Shown here: one piece after another, positions 1-11,294 of the stretch | Layout: the number at the start of each line of letters is the position of its first letter | Numbering within the stretch: position 1 is the first letter of the stretch | Origin: Pythium myriotylum | Lineage: Eukaryota; Oomycota; Peronosporomycetes; Pythiales; Pythiaceae | NCBI GenBank assembly: GCA_023091665.1 | Contig: JALJCQ010000004.1 | Span: 2,356,001 to 2,420,000 of the forward strand | Direction of reading: 5' to 3' | DNA length: 64,000 nucleotides | Notes under the pieces: generated by a model | Seen by the model: the letters and a program-made list of their open reading frames with translations, nothing else | Databases searched by the model: none | Told to the model about the DNA's origin: nothing | Position numbers and translations under genes: made by a program

Positions 1-190
1 TGCTGGTCACGTCCTTCCGCGGCTGGTCGTTGTAGAGAACGGGGGAGGCGCGGCCGTCGCGATCGCCCTGCACGAGGCCCGTGCGCTCCGAGAGCTCTCC
101 CATGGCGTCGGTGTCTTCGTCGGACGCTTGGCGCGGCGCGCCTTCTCCGGTAGGTTGAGCTGTACCACCAACGTCGCCGCCGTGTTCCAT
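1..190 (-). CDS. 5' end of an unknown protein gene (runs off the left edge)
   Basis: An open frame on the minus strand starts at an ATG at 188-190 and stays open for 63 codons to the window edge. The peptide begins MEHGGDVGGTAQP and is acidic and polar, as expected for a disordered N-terminus before a folded or membrane region that lies outside the window. The start is the first in-frame ATG and faces the C2/U-box gene, so the 157 bases between them probably act as a shared divergent promoter. No domain can be recognised, and the call rests on the open frame and this placement only. Confidence 0.5.
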   Translation of the reverse strand, partial: MEHGGDVGGTAQPTGEGAPRQASDEDTDAMGELSERTGLVQGDRDGRASPVLYNDQPRKDVTS

Positions 191-347
191 TTGCGCCGTT
201 TACGGGATCCTCTATGCACACCATCCTCGGACGCCCCAATCAATTCGCCACGTCATGTTCTTCAGGCTCTCATTGGTGGAACCTCATCCTAATTACCACC
301 AATCGTAGACGTGATGACGACCGGGTTCAAGGCGGACGAAAGTAGTA

Positions 348-2432
348 GTGGACCACACCAAATCAGACAGGAGACCTATTCCAAATTCCCAACATAGTGT
401 TGACCACTCCAGCCGAAGCACCTTTCCAGAGATCGTTGCTTTTCGAACTGGGACGATGACACCGCCGTCGTCTCCATCTCCAACGGGCGAAGTGACCGTG
501 ACCCACGACAGGACGCCGCCCACTTTCTCCCTTGCGGCCCCGTCCCAGTCCACCATGGCCTCCTCGGCGCCCAACTCGCCGCGCCTCCTGCAGCTCCAGA
601 CGCGGCCGCCGCTGCTGACCACGCGGTCCATCCCGTCGTCGCCTTCCTCCGCATCTTCCTCCACGACCGCCGCGCTGCTCTCGCCTCGCCGCGCGCGCCC
701 GGGGCCCGGGGCCGGCTTCGCGATGCCGCCGCCGTCGCCCTCGTCGTCGACGTCGAGCCACCAGGCGCTCGCTACGCCGCCCGGCAGCGCCACGAATGTT
801 GCCGGCACGCTGCGCGTGGAGGTCATGTCCGCGCGGAATCTCCACGCAGCAGTGCTGGGAAGCCTGCTCAAGTGGACCGCTAACACGTCCAACCCATACG
901 TTGTCGTGAAGCTCCACCGCGATGAGTTCACAACCACGACCAAGGACAAGACGTTGAACCCGACGTGGAAAGAAATGGGTCACTTGAAAGTCCCACTTCC
1001 ATCCGAACAAGAGCTGCTCCAGACAGTTGGATTGCATCGAAGTGTCTTCGATACGGGGAGTGGCCACTTGGACGCTTCATCCGGGAAGTTAAGCTCTACA
1101 CCCCACAAGCTTCAATATAGCAAGACAGGAGTTGTTGAGGGAGGCAGCGGAGAATTCCATTCTTGCTACCCGCATCTCTACGTTCAAGTGTTCCACCAGA
1201 CTGACCAGCTGGATACCACGCAGCAGCAAGAGAGCCCACGCAGTCGTCGATCCTCAGATAAACTTATCGGCGAGGTTAGAATCCCTATCCTGCCGTGCCT
1301 CATGTCGAGTTCGTCGAGCCACCGCTCCTGGTATACGCTTCTCTCGGACGAACACCCGGACGCGGGCCAAATTCAAATCGCGATGCATTATGATGTTGGT
1401 GGACTCGAGCCTTTGAAAGGTGACATCGTTCGTCTGGCAGGCTTCGGGGGTATGGAATACTACTCCAAGCTGGTCAATGCAAATGCAAGGCTAGAGGTTA
1501 CGGACGTTTTCCAAGACGAAGTGCTGGTGCAATACAAAAGCATCGAGAACTGGATGCTCTCTTTTGAGGTGCACCGCAATCTACTTTTCGTCGTGCGGCG
1601 TCCGTCAATGCTCCGAGATGCACAGAGCCAACTGCAAGGCCAAATCGTGCGAGTTCGTCAGTCACCCCTCGTCACCAAGGCACACAAAGTGTGGCAGGCC
1701 ATTCCCCAAACCCAACGACAGAAGCTTCAGCACTTGTACCAGCTTGCGGTGTTCTCAGGCGCTGCAGCGTATACCGTCGCGAGCAAGAGCGTCAGCACAA
1801 CTTTGAACGACGGAGTATCTGCTGGCGTCAGGGCATGTGTGAACGGCAGCTCAGAGGCGGCAAGCCAAGTTTCACTGGAAGCCTTGCGTTTATTGTGGAA
1901 TAGTCAGCCTCAGTCGGGAACACCGCGACCAACACGCACTGAAGAAATGAACCGGTATCTAGAAGGAGGGCCGCTTTCCGGCCGCGGCAGAGTCGTTCAG
2001 GCTTTTGGAGATGTCCCGAGCGACGTCGTCCACTTGGACGAGGAAGAGAAAGTAGAGGAAGACATGATTATGTTCGCTGTGGAAGCCGAGGAAGTGCACG
2101 AAGAGTATGAAGCTGAACAAGATGAGGTGAGAATTGAGTCCAATGAGTACGAAGAAGAGTCAAAGGTGGACGAAAATGACGACTCATGGGGAGACGACGT
2201 ACCGGATCAGCTGATCTGTCCAATTACGGGATGCCCCATGATGGATCCGGTTGTCGCGGCTGATGGTCACTCATACGAACGCGAGGCGATCTTGCAGTGG
2301 TTTGCAGGCAGCAACAAGTCCCCAATGACCGGTGCTCAGATGGAGACGACCCAAGTTTTTTCAAACTTCACACTCAAACGCATGTCGGAAGAATTGCGCG
2401 AAAGACGTCGTGCCACCCAGCAGGATCTCTGA
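348..2432 (+). CDS. C2 domain and U-box protein, probable membrane-targeted E3 ubiquitin ligase
   Basis: One exon of 694 codons. Residues 1-150 are Ser/Pro-rich and disordered. A C2-like domain starts near residue 152 (GTLRVEVMSARNL, then SNPYVVVKL and LNPTWKE) and is split by a long insert before its last strands (PHLYVQVFHQT, KLIGEVRIPIL). An acidic stretch at about 560-615 precedes a C-terminal U-box from about 620 (ICPITGCPMMDPVVAADGHSYER, shown by its key residues: CP..., DPV, G-H-S-YER, W, SP-T). U-boxes recruit E2 enzymes and C2 domains bind phospholipids, so I infer ubiquitination at membranes. Other in-frame ATGs at 456 and 555 also precede the C2 domain, so the true start is open. 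Confidence 0.85.
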   Translation: MDHTKSDRRPIPNSQHSVDHSSRSTFPEIVAFRTGTMTPPSSPSPTGEVTVTHDRTPPTFSLAAPSQSTMASSAPNSPRLLQLQTRPPLLTTRSIPSSPSSASSSTTAALLSPRRARPGPGAGFAMPPPSPSSSTSSHQALATPPGSATNVAGTLRVEVMSARNLHAAVLGSLLKWTANTSNPYVVVKLHRDEFTTTTKDKTLNPTWKEMGHLKVPLPSEQELLQTVGLHRSVFDTGSGHLDASSGKLSSTPHKLQYSKTGVVEGGSGEFHSCYPHLYVQVFHQTDQLDTTQQQESPRSRRSSDKLIGEVRIPILPCLMSSSSSHRSWYTLLSDEHPDAGQIQIAMHYDVGGLEPLKGDIVRLAGFGGMEYYSKLVNANARLEVTDVFQDEVLVQYKSIENWMLSFEVHRNLLFVVRRPSMLRDAQSQLQGQIVRVRQSPLVTKAHKVWQAIPQTQRQKLQHLYQLAVFSGAAAYTVASKSVSTTLNDGVSAGVRACVNGSSEAASQVSLEALRLLWNSQPQSGTPRPTRTEEMNRYLEGGPLSGRGRVVQAFGDVPSDVVHLDEEEKVEEDMIMFAVEAEEVHEEYEAEQDEVRIESNEYEEESKVDENDDSWGDDVPDQLICPITGCPMMDPVVAADGHSYEREAILQWFAGSNKSPMTGAQMETTQVFSNFTLKRMSEELRERRRATQQDL

Positions 2433-2637
2433 GCATTGACTGTTGGAGTTCATGGAACTCCGTCAAGTTTTGCGTGTCTGCATCTAATTTATACCACTTC
2501 GTGCAAGACAAGGAATGAAGAGCAAAAATTTTTGGTCGTTCTTTCATGCCTTGTATTACACGATACCGCCACCGTTCACGCTCTGGAACGGGAGGAAAAC
2601 TCAACATGCAACGACTAGACTAGTAGGTCTCGCCGGC

Positions 2638-4991
2638 TCAGTTGTTCAAAGCCTTCTCCCTCTGTCGGTCCTCCTCACGCTTCTTGTGGATGCATCGAAT
2701 CACCTCCATCGCGCAAGCAGGCAGTCGTGTACCCGGGCCGAACACGGCGGAGACTCCCTGATCGTACAGGAACTGGTAGTCCTTGGGTGGAATGACTCCT
2801 CCACAGAACACCATGATATGCTCGGCGTTTTCCTTCTTGAGCGCTTCAATCAGCTGCGGCACGAGCGTGTTGTGGCCGGCAGCCAGCGAGCTAACGCCAA
2901 CGGCGTGGACGTCGGCATCGATCGCCTGGCGAGCAGCTTCCTCGGGAGTCTGCACAAGAATGAATACATCACTCACTGTCGGACTAAAACAAGAGAAACC
3001 ACCAACTCACGTACCGAGAAAAGCGGGCCAACGTCGACATCGAAACCCAAATCGGAAAAGCCCGAAGCAACGACCTTGGCACCACGATCGTGGCCATCTT
3101 GGCCCATTTTCGCGACCAGCAGACGAGGGCGACGACCCTCCGTCTCGGCGAACTCCTCGATTGCCTTGACGACTTCGTTGTACTCACGCTCGGCCTCTTC
3201 ATTGTACTGGAAACTCTGGCGGTACGCACCAGACACGACCGAGCTCTTGGGAATGTGGCGACCCCATTCGGCCTCGAGAGCGTCTGAAATTTCACCGACA
3301 GTGCAGCGGGCACGGGCCGCTGCAATCGCGAGCTTGAGCAGGTTCATTGGGTGCTTGCCCGGGCCAGTGCTCTCCGTGAGCTTGGCCGACTCGCGCAGAG
3401 TGGCAAGGCACTCTTGAGCCTTGGCCTCATCGCGGTTAGCCTTAGTCGCTTCAATACGCTTAATCTGCTTCTTGCGCACCATCGTGTTGTCGATGGTCAG
3501 CACCTCAACCGAGTCTCCGTCCTGCACAACATACTTGTTCACACCAACGATTGTCTCTTCACGCGAGTCGATTCGTGCCTGTTTGCGCGTTGCACTCTCC
3601 TCGATGCGGAGTTTGGCCATACCTGACTCGATGGCCTTGGCCATGCCACCTAGCTCCTCGACTTCCTCGATCACCTTCATCGCCTCCTCCACAAGATCGT
3701 TCGTGAGCGATTCCATCAAGTAGGACCCTCCCCAAGGATCCGCGACGCGCGGGATGCCTGTCTCTTCCTGAAGAATTAGCTGCGTGTTACGCGCCATACG
3801 AGCGGAGAATTCAGTTGGCAGACCGAGCGCCTCGTCAAGAGCGTTCGTGTGCAGCGATTGTGTGCCACCCATGACTGCAGCCATCGCCTCGACGGTAGTA
3901 CGAATGATGTTGTTGAATGGATCCTGCTCCGTCAGTGAGTATCCCGATGTCTGACAATGCGTGCGAAGAAGCAAACTTTTCGGGTTCTTGGGCTGGAATT
4001 TCTCCTTCATCATCCTGGCCCACAGCGTTCGCGCTGCACGCAGCTTCGCGACCTCCATGTAGAAGTTCATACCAATCGCAAAGAAGAAAGAGAGACGAGG
4101 CGCGATGGCGTCGACGTCGAGCCCGGCCGCCTCGGCAGCACGCACGTATTCGATGCCGTCGGCGATCGTGAACGCGAGCTCGAGCTTGGCGTCGGCGCCG
4201 GCCTCCTGCATGTGGTATCCGGAAATGGAGATCGAGTTGTACTTGGGCATGTACTCGGAGGTGTAGCCGAAAATGTCTTGAATGATGCGCATTGACGGAG
4301 CTGGTGGGTAGATGAACGTGTTACGCACCATGAACTCCTTCAAGATATCGTTCTGGATGGTGCCGGAGAGCAGCTTCTGGTCCACGCCTTGCTCCTCGGC
4401 CGCGACGATGTACATGGCGAGAATGGGCAGCACGGCGCCGTTCATGGTCATGGACACGGACATCTTGTCGAGCGGGATGCCGTCGAAGAGGATCTTCATG
4501 TCCTCGACCGAGTCGATGGGCACACCCGCCATGCCGACGTCACCACGCACGCGCGGGTGGTCCGAGTCGTAGCCGCGATGGGTCGCGAGATCGAAGGCCA
4601 CACTGAGACCCTGCTGGCCGGCCTTGAGGTTCTTGTGGTAGAACGCGTTCGACTCTTCGGCCGTGGAGAAGCCGGCGTACTGGCGCACGGTCCAGGGCTT
4701 GGCCGTGTACATGGTGGCGTAGGGGCCTCTCGTGAACGGGAAGGTCGCGGGCGCCTGCGCAAGGTCGAGGTACTCGAGGTCTTTCTTGGTGTAGAGCGGC
4801 TTGATGTTGATGCCTTCGGGCGTGCGCCAGACGAGCGCGTCCGTCGGGTCCTTGCCCTTGAGCTCCTTGGTGGCCTGCTTGATCCATTCGGCCGGGTAGG
4901 TCTCGGCGCTGAGGTCCGTGGTGGCGAACGCGCGCGCGAGGCCTCGTCGCGTCGCGGCGACGCGCTGGCGGGAGACAGTCGCGCGCCACAT
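2638..4991 (-). CDS. MUT: Methylmalonyl-CoA mutase, mitochondrial
   Basis: Two exons, 4991-3015 and 2949-2638, joined across a 65-base intron (GTACGT...TGCAG), give 762 aa, close to the 750 aa of the human enzyme. It interconverts methylmalonyl-CoA and succinyl-CoA with adenosylcobalamin, linking propionate, odd-chain fat and branched amino acid breakdown to the TCA cycle. The N-terminus ([17 protein letters not shown]) is Arg-rich without acidic residues, as in a mitochondrial leader. The TIM-barrel substrate domain fills roughly residues 35-600. The C-terminal B12 domain has the D-x-H-x-x-G cobalt-ligand motif ([11 protein letters not shown]). The intron falls just after GPLFS, inside the B12 domain, and family alignment supports the join to TPEEAARQ. 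Confidence 0.96.
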
Positions 4992-5808
4992 GCCGAGCGA
5001 GGAACTGCGAGGGCGTCGCTCAATCGCTGCGTGTCCAGGCGCGTGCCGCGGAGGGTGAGCTGCTGAGTGGCCCGTCGGATCTTCAAGTTACGAGCGCCGT
5101 GTCACGACCACGGGAGAAAGGGCTCGAAAATTACAGATCTAGACGGAATCAGCCACGAAAGAATGCAGGAGATTGGTCGAAATGCCGAAGATGACGTAAC
5201 TGGACGACTTCGCAGGTTGCCGTCGAATCCGCGGTTTCGTCCACAAGCCAAAGTCCTGATATAGGCCCTGCACGCCGGATCGTCCCTATAATAGACACCG
5301 GACCCACCGAAGGGAGCTGGCTGCACATGGAGCCGTTGAAGTGGCGAGAAAGGCCGTCCCCGCGAACGGGCGTCACCTCGCCAAGGACGCCGCGCTCGCT
5401 CGTGACGCCGCCGGCGGTTGCGCCCGTTTCCGCGAAACGCCCCCCACCCGCGCGCCTTGGGCGCCCGCTTCTCGAACCCAACGGCTGCAAGCTGCGACGG
5501 AGCGCGGTTCAGTCGCCGCCGTCACCTCACACAACTCCCACCGTGCGGTGACGCCGCCGAGCGCCGTCGCAGGGCTCGCCGGAGAATATTCTCCATTTGC
5601 CGCGCGACTCGCGATTTGCCTCAGCGCATACTGAGCGCGAGACACTCGGCGTCGTTGGGGGCGCCCTTCGCGGAGGTCTCTTCGCTCTCGCTGGCCCACT
5701 CGCTCCCTCGCTCGCTCTCTCACTCGCGCGCGCTTTCTGCTCTCCCCTCCCCCACTCGCCGCCGCAACGCACAGTCAGCGTCGTCCGCACTCTGCAATTC
5801 GCCTCACC
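4992..5808. other. Intergenic region upstream of two diverging genes
   Basis: This 0.8 kb region lies between the start of the mutase gene (minus strand) and the start of the gene at 5809 (plus strand), so it should contain both promoters. The short open frames overlap one another and show no protein-like pattern. A perfect 14-base palindrome sits at 5581-5594, and pyrimidine-rich CGCTC/TCTC runs lie at about 5690-5770. I see no gene here. Confidence 0.5.
5581..5594. promoter_or_regulatory. Perfect palindrome resembling a heat-shock element core
   Basis: GGAGAATATTCTCC is its own reverse complement and contains GAA-nn-TTC, the inverted unit bound by heat-shock factors. It lies about 215 bases upstream of the ATG at 5809 and about 590 bases upstream of the mutase ATG. 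Only one inverted unit is evident, so functional assignment is weak. Confidence 0.25.
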
Positions 5809-6528
5809 ATGCGCAAGCGCACCGCCGCCGAGGCCGACTTCGACCGCGACACTTCCGACTTCGCCGCGGCCTTTCCGGTTGGATCGGTCGGCAGCGTCCG
5901 TGCTGCCGCCGGTCCCTGCACGCGCAGTCAGTCGGGCGAAGAGACCGCGCGCCAGCTCCTCGAGTCGCCTGTGCCGCTCACGTGGGAGCGCATCACCGAG
6001 AACGTGGAGCCCGCGGGCGGCGCGTGTCACACGCGCGTGCGCGCGGCGCCGCGCCCCAAGCAAGGCAAGCTGCCGCTCGATGACGCCGCCATGGACTCCA
6101 CTCCGCAACAAGACCACGACGACGACGACGACGACGACGACGACGTCGACGAGCAGGTCGCCGAGCTCACGATGTCCTTGCCGCCGCTGATCGCCCCCCG
6201 CCCGCACCGCATCGTGTCGCCCGACCTCGTCTTCGAGGCCTCGCGCGCGTGCTCGACCTCGGCCGCGCACCGCACGTTCCGCCCCATCGACCGCCCCGAC
6301 GTCGAGGTCACGAGCCCGCCGCCGCGCGCGATGAACCCCGTGGTGCTCGACTCGCGCTTCAAGAACATGCAGCGCCTGGACCTGCGGCTCGACGCGCGCG
6401 ACGCGCCGCTGCAGCCTTTCCACCGGCCCTACGCGCAGCGCCGCGTGCCCGGCGGCGCGCCCACGATGGTCTTCGCCGCGCCGGCCAAGGTCCTGCCGCT
6501 CGCCATGGAGACGCCCTCGACCTCGTAG
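5809..6528 (+). CDS. Unrecognised low-complexity protein with a poly-Asp tract
   Basis: A single exon of 239 aa. The start is the first ATG, in a favourable TCACCATGC context. The protein is mostly disordered: an Arg/Ala-rich front, an Asp run at about residues 103-112 encoded by a GAC repeat, and a Pro/Arg-rich second half. The best-ordered part is around LDSRFKNMQRLDLR near residue 185. High GC at third positions and the lack of stops over 720 bases favour a real gene, but the GAC repeat inflates this signal, and an even longer open frame exists on the opposite strand. No domain is recognised. Confidence 0.55.
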   Translation: MRKRTAAEADFDRDTSDFAAAFPVGSVGSVRAAAGPCTRSQSGEETARQLLESPVPLTWERITENVEPAGGACHTRVRAAPRPKQGKLPLDDAAMDSTPQQDHDDDDDDDDDVDEQVAELTMSLPPLIAPRPHRIVSPDLVFEASRACSTSAAHRTFRPIDRPDVEVTSPPPRAMNPVVLDSRFKNMQRLDLRLDARDAPLQPFHRPYAQRRVPGGAPTMVFAAPAKVLPLAMETPSTS

Positions 6529-6806
6529 CAAAGACCGCCCTCGATCGACCAGAAGAGCCATGTACAAAGTTTCCGCATACTAAAGTGTACACGAGAACCC
6601 AATGAAATATGAACAAGCGTGTCTATTCGCCCGAGGCTGCCTTTCTTCCTCCTCTCCACGCATCCCCCACGGCATGGCCGTCCGCTCGCGGCAAACGACG
6701 GGAGCCAAGGCTGCGAGAACGCAGCGGGCTCGGCAGCGAGCAGCAGAAGATCCTGCTCTCGGTGGCGAGCGCCTCCGTGGGGTCGGCGTGATGGGTGTTT
6801 GGCTGT

Positions 6807-9800
6807 CTAGCGTCGGTCGTAGCCCAGGATGGGCGCGAGCCACTTCTCTGTCTCCTCGAGCGACTGGCCCTTGCGAGCGGCGTAGCTCTCCACCTGCTCC
6901 TTGCTGATCTTGCCGACGGCGAAGTACTGCGACTGCGGGTGTGCGAAGCAAAGTGCACTCACGGCCGAGCCCGGCAGCATCATGAAGCTGTCCGTGAGCG
7001 TGAGCCCCGCGAGCTCCTCGGCCTTGAGCAGATCCCAGAGCACACGCTTCTCCGTGTGGTCTGGCTGCGACGGGTATCCAGGCGCCGGTCGGATACCGTC
7101 GTACTTGACCTTGAGCAGGTCTTCTTGCTTGAGCTCCTCACCGGCTGCATAGCCCCAGTCGTGGACACGCATCTCGCGGTGGATGTACTCGGCAAAGGCC
7201 TCGGCGAGTCGGTCGCCCAGGGCCTGCGACATGATCTTGTTGAAATCGTCGTGCTCGGCCTCGAACTTGGCTGCAAGCTCTTCGACACCAAAGACGCCGA
7301 CGGCGAACCCGCCGATGTAGTCGGTTGCGTACGTATCCGCGCCGCTGCTCTTCGGAGCGACGAAGTCAGCGAGCGACATGTATGGGTCGTTCGTCTCCTT
7401 CTCGGCCTGCTGGCGAAGCATGCAGAACTTGGATACAGGCGTGTCGGGCGCCGACGGATCACACACGATCACGTCGTCACCCTCGCGGTACGCCGGGAAG
7501 ATCCCCGAGACGCCCTTGACTTTCATAAGCTTCTTGTCCATGATCTCTTTGAGTAGCTTTTGGGCCTCGTCGAAGACCTTGCGGGCCTCAGCACCGACAG
7601 ACTCGTCGTCGAAAATCTTGGGATATCCTCGGTTCGGGTATCGGCCGCGCAGTTCCCAGGTCTGAAAGAATGGGTTCCAGTCGATGAAAGGAACGAGTGT
7701 CTCAAGATCGAGGTCGTCGATGAGTCGCACGCCCACACGGTTGACCTTCTGGTACGGCGGAGCGGCTGCAAAGTCGATGCTGTACGATTTCTTCAGTGCC
7801 GCGTCGTAGCTAACGAGCTTGATGTCGTCGAGCGATGCGTAGTACTCCTCGCGGAGCTCCTCGTACTCTTCCATGAGTTCCTCAACGAATTCTTCGCGCT
7901 CTTCATCTTGGCGAAGCAGGTTGCCAACGACCACGACACTTCGTGAGGCGTCCAAGACGTGGATCACTGGGTGCTCAGGTGTCGAGTAGTGCGGCGCAAT
8001 CTTGACAGCTGCATGCATCTTTGACGTAGTAGCACCACCCACCATGAGCGGGATCTTCAACCCAGCCTTGTTCATCTCGCGCGCGACGTGGACCATCTCG
8101 TCCAGCGAAGGGGTAATAAGCCCGGAGAGACCGATGATGTCGACGTTCTCCTCCTTTGCGACGCGAAGGATGTCCTCACACGGCACCATCACACCCATGT
8201 CGATGATCTTGTAGTTGTTACAGCCCAGCACAACTCCGACAATGTTCTTGCCGATGTCGTGTACGTCACCCTTGACCGTGGCCATGAGCACCTTACCAGC
8301 ATACTGCGAGTCCTCGTCCACTTCAGCTAATACCTCCCCGTTGGCCTCAGCAGCTCGACGGTTCGCAGCTTTCTCTTCCTCCATGAATGGCAGCAAGTAG
8401 GCCACAGCCTTCTTCATGACTCGAGCCGACTTGATCACCTGCGGCAGGAACATCTTTCCTGAACCGAAGAGATCACCCACGACATTCATTCCATCCATCA
8501 ACGGGCCTTCGATCACGTCCAGCGGACGTGCACAGGATAGCCGCATCTCCTCAACGTCTTGGTCGATGAACTCGGAAATGCCTTTGACGAGCGAGTGCGT
8601 CAGACGCTCGGCGATGGGCTTGGAGCGCCATGCCTGAGCGTTACCGGCATTTGGATCACCGCCGCCTTTCTTGAGCGCCTCTTGCTTCTCCTTCTCGATG
8701 AGTGAGCGTTCGAGCAACGCCTCAGTAGCGTCCGGGTGGCGATTGAGCACTACGTCCTCCACAAGCTTGAGCAGATCGGCTGGGATATCGTCGTACACCT
8801 CAAGCATACCGGCATTCACGATACCCATGTCCATACCAGCTGCGACAGCATGGTACAAAAACACACTGTGAATAGCCTCGCGAATGACGTTAACTCCTCG
8901 GAAACCGAACGACAGGTTCGAGACACCACCACTGATCTTGGCGTACGGACACGCCTCCTTGATGCGTCGCGTGGCGTTGATGAAGTCCACGCCGTAGTTG
9001 TTGTGTTCCTCCATGCCGGTAGCGATCGTCAAAATGTTGGGATCGAAGATGATATCCTCCGGCGGAAAGCCGACGCGGTCGACAAGGATGTCGTACGATC
9101 GTTTACAAATGCGAAGTTTTTCCTCCTCGGTTGCGGCTTGGCCTTCCTCGTCGAAGGCCATGACTACAACGGCGGCTCCGTGACGCTTCACGATACGCGC
9201 GTGCTCGCAGAACAAATCCTCGCCAACCTTCAGTGAGATCGAGTTAACGATGCACTTACCCTGAACGCACTTCAGACCAGCCTCGACAATATGGAACTTA
9301 GACGAGTCGATCATGAAAGGTACTTTCGAGACGTCAGGCTCCGTTACAGCGATCTTGAGGAATCGTTCCATTGCAGCGACGCCATCAAGCATACCGTCGT
9401 CGACATTCACGTCGATGACCATGGCGCCATCCTCGACTTGCTGACGTGCGATATCCATAGCTGTGCCGTAGTCGCCCTTAAGGATGAGCTTCTTGAAGCG
9501 GATCGAGCCGGAGATGTTGCAGCGCTCGCCGACGTTCAGGAACGAGAACCGTTCCTTGGTCACAACGAGATCTTCGAGGCCCGAGAGCCACATGAATGGA
9601 TCCTTGAGTTCTGGAAGCGGTCGCGGCGAGTAGCGTTCCGTCATCTCAGTCATGGCGCGGATGTGCTTCGGCGTTGTGCCGCAGCAGCCGCCCATCATGT
9701 TCACGAGGTTATCCTTGCAGAATTCTTCGCAGTACTCGGCCATGAGCTCAGGGCTGTCATCGTAGCCACCCATGGCATTAGGCAGACCGGCATTAGCGTA

Positions 9801-10685
9801 CACGGAGACGAAACACTCGGCAACGTTCGAGAGTCGTTGAAGGAACGGTTTCATCTGGTTGGCTCCGAGCGCGCAGTTGAGACCAATGCAGAACGGCTTC
9901 GAGTGGCGCAGACTGACGTAGAAGGCCTCTGTGGTCTGGCCCGACAGCGTGCGTCCACTCATATCGACAATCGTACCCGAGATGAACAGCGGCAGACGGC
10001 GGCCTGTCTTCTCCTGGTACTGGTCGATGGCGTACACTGCAGCCTTGGCATTCAGCGTGTCGAAAATGGTTTCCACCAGGAGAATGTCCGAGCCACCGTC
10101 GACGAGACCCTCTACCTGCTCGTAGTAAGCCTCTACAAGCTCGTCGAAGGTGACGTTTCGGAACCCCGGGTCTTCGACGTTGGGCGAGATCGACAGCGTG
10201 CGGTTGGTCGGGCCAATGGAGCCGGCCACAAACCGTGGCTTGAGTGGGTCCTTGGCAGTGACCTCGTCGGCGACCTCACGGGCGATCTTGGCCGATTCGT
10301 AGTTGAGCTCGTAGACGAGATGTTCCATCTTGTAGTCGGCCTGGGCGATGGTCGTGCCGCTGAACGTGTTGGTGCCGATGAGCTGCGCGCCGCCGACCTC
10401 CATGTACTCTCGATGGATGTCCTTGATGATCTGCGGCTGCGTGATAGAGAGCAGGTCGTTGTTGCCCTTGACGAGCGCGTCGAAGTCCTTGAACCGCTCG
10501 GCGCGGAAGTCCTCTTCCGAGAGTTTGTGCATCTGGATCATCGTGCCCATGCCGCCGTCGAACATGAGGATGCGCTGCTTCATGAGCGCCGTGAGGTACG
10601 CGAAGATGTCGGTCTCGCCGCGCACGAACGGCCGCTGCAGCATCGCCACCTCCTCGGGCGTGACCTCGTGGCGGTTGAAAGCCAT
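6807..10685 (-). CDS. metH/MTR: Cobalamin-dependent methionine synthase
   Basis: One exon of 1292 aa (human MTR is 1265), taken from the ATG at 10683-10685 because the in-frame sequence upstream looks like untranslated leader. It moves a methyl group from 5-methyltetrahydrofolate to homocysteine through bound cobalamin. The full domain order is present. The homocysteine barrel (about 25-350) has zinc ligands in GLNCALG and GGCCGTTP. The pterin barrel (about 370-650) carries GERCNISGS. The cap and B12 Rossmann module carry DVHDIGKNI (His ligand). The C-terminal AdoMet activation domain contains [15 protein letters not shown]. No frameshift or missing module is visible. With the nearby mutase, both classical eukaryotic B12 enzymes sit on the same strand within 8 kb. 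Confidence 0.97.
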   Translation of the reverse strand: MAFNRHEVTPEEVAMLQRPFVRGETDIFAYLTALMKQRILMFDGGMGTMIQMHKLSEEDFRAERFKDFDALVKGNNDLLSITQPQIIKDIHREYMEVGGAQLIGTNTFSGTTIAQADYKMEHLVYELNYESAKIAREVADEVTAKDPLKPRFVAGSIGPTNRTLSISPNVEDPGFRNVTFDELVEAYYEQVEGLVDGGSDILLVETIFDTLNAKAAVYAIDQYQEKTGRRLPLFISGTIVDMSGRTLSGQTTEAFYVSLRHSKPFCIGLNCALGANQMKPFLQRLSNVAECFVSVYANAGLPNAMGGYDDSPELMAEYCEEFCKDNLVNMMGGCCGTTPKHIRAMTEMTERYSPRPLPELKDPFMWLSGLEDLVVTKERFSFLNVGERCNISGSIRFKKLILKGDYGTAMDIARQQVEDGAMVIDVNVDDGMLDGVAAMERFLKIAVTEPDVSKVPFMIDSSKFHIVEAGLKCVQGKCIVNSISLKVGEDLFCEHARIVKRHGAAVVVMAFDEEGQAATEEEKLRICKRSYDILVDRVGFPPEDIIFDPNILTIATGMEEHNNYGVDFINATRRIKEACPYAKISGGVSNLSFGFRGVNVIREAIHSVFLYHAVAAGMDMGIVNAGMLEVYDDIPADLLKLVEDVVLNRHPDATEALLERSLIEKEKQEALKKGGGDPNAGNAQAWRSKPIAERLTHSLVKGISEFIDQDVEEMRLSCARPLDVIEGPLMDGMNVVGDLFGSGKMFLPQVIKSARVMKKAVAYLLPFMEEEKAANRRAAEANGEVLAEVDEDSQYAGKVLMATVKGDVHDIGKNIVGVVLGCNNYKIIDMGVMVPCEDILRVAKEENVDIIGLSGLITPSLDEMVHVAREMNKAGLKIPLMVGGATTSKMHAAVKIAPHYSTPEHPVIHVLDASRSVVVVGNLLRQDEEREEFVEELMEEYEELREEYYASLDDIKLVSYDAALKKSYSIDFAAAPPYQKVNRVGVRLIDDLDLETLVPFIDWNPFFQTWELRGRYPNRGYPKIFDDESVGAEARKVFDEAQKLLKEIMDKKLMKVKGVSGIFPAYREGDDVIVCDPSAPDTPVSKFCMLRQQAEKETNDPYMSLADFVAPKSSGADTYATDYIGGFAVGVFGVEELAAKFEAEHDDFNKIMSQALGDRLAEAFAEYIHREMRVHDWGYAAGEELKQEDLLKVKYDGIRPAPGYPSQPDHTEKRVLWDLLKAEELAGLTLTDSFMMLPGSAVSALCFAHPQSQYFAVGKISKEQVESYAARKGQSLEETEKWLAPILGYDRR

Positions 10686-11294
10686 GGCGAAGAGCTCCGT
10701 GGGCGTCGGGGACCAGTGGGTTGGAAGTGGGGGAGGGCGAAGAAGACCAACGCGCGCGTGGCCGAGTCGGGGCTCGGGACGGACGCGAGGCAGAGAGCGA
10801 AGGTCACGGCGAGAAGACGGCTCCTCTCGTCCGGCGTTCGCTCGCTTCTCGGCTCGGTTGCGGAATGGAATGCGCAGGCCAACACGAGACCAACAAAACC
10901 CCCGGAGATGCGGGTCCACGTGATCGCTCAAACAAAAGAGCGGTGCAGACGAAAATCGCTTAAGTATTCTTTATTGAGAGTAATTAGTTATTAGGTGTCT
11001 ATTTAATAGGGAAAAATGGTTTTGAATTATCCAGTGTCGTAGGTAATTAATAAGTCAAGGGACGTTAAATGAGCCCGTTATGACGGAAACTGGCGTTTTT
11101 ACAGTGTGTAAAAAATGGATATCCCACTGTGCAGCCTTCAGGAGTGTCACTTTCGTGAGGTAAATGCTCCCATCTCGCGGCTGTCCGTCGACAGGAACGT
11201 GCCTGGTGAGCAGCTCATTGGAGCTTCCAGGGACCTGCCCGAAAGAAGCGACGACACGACATGGCTACGCTTTCTAGTCGCGTCACGAGGAGCC
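10686..11294. other. Intergenic region: methionine synthase promoter and an AT-rich patch
   Basis: The part next to the methionine synthase start is GC-rich. From about 10955 to 11115 the sequence becomes strongly AT-rich (runs such as TTAGTTATTAGG and TAGGTAATTAATAAG), in sharp contrast to the surrounding GC-rich DNA. The stretch at 11115-11290 carries an open frame with no protein-like features, so I read it as 3' flank of the channel gene. No gene is called. Confidence 0.4.

Noticed and set aside
9..243. A 78-codon minus-strand open frame at the left edge
   Set aside because: It is Arg-rich and overlaps, in another frame, the more protein-like partial gene that begins at 190.
5527..6567. 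A 346-codon minus-strand open frame opposite the gene at 5809
   Set aside because: It is Arg/Val-rich and contains a long Val run that is only the antisense of a GAC repeat. The plus-strand reading has a better start context. Neither is certain.
9291..10994. A 567-codon open frame on the plus strand
   Set aside because: It lies antisense to the methionine synthase gene, whose domains are fully accounted for. Its composition follows from GC-rich codon use on the other strand.
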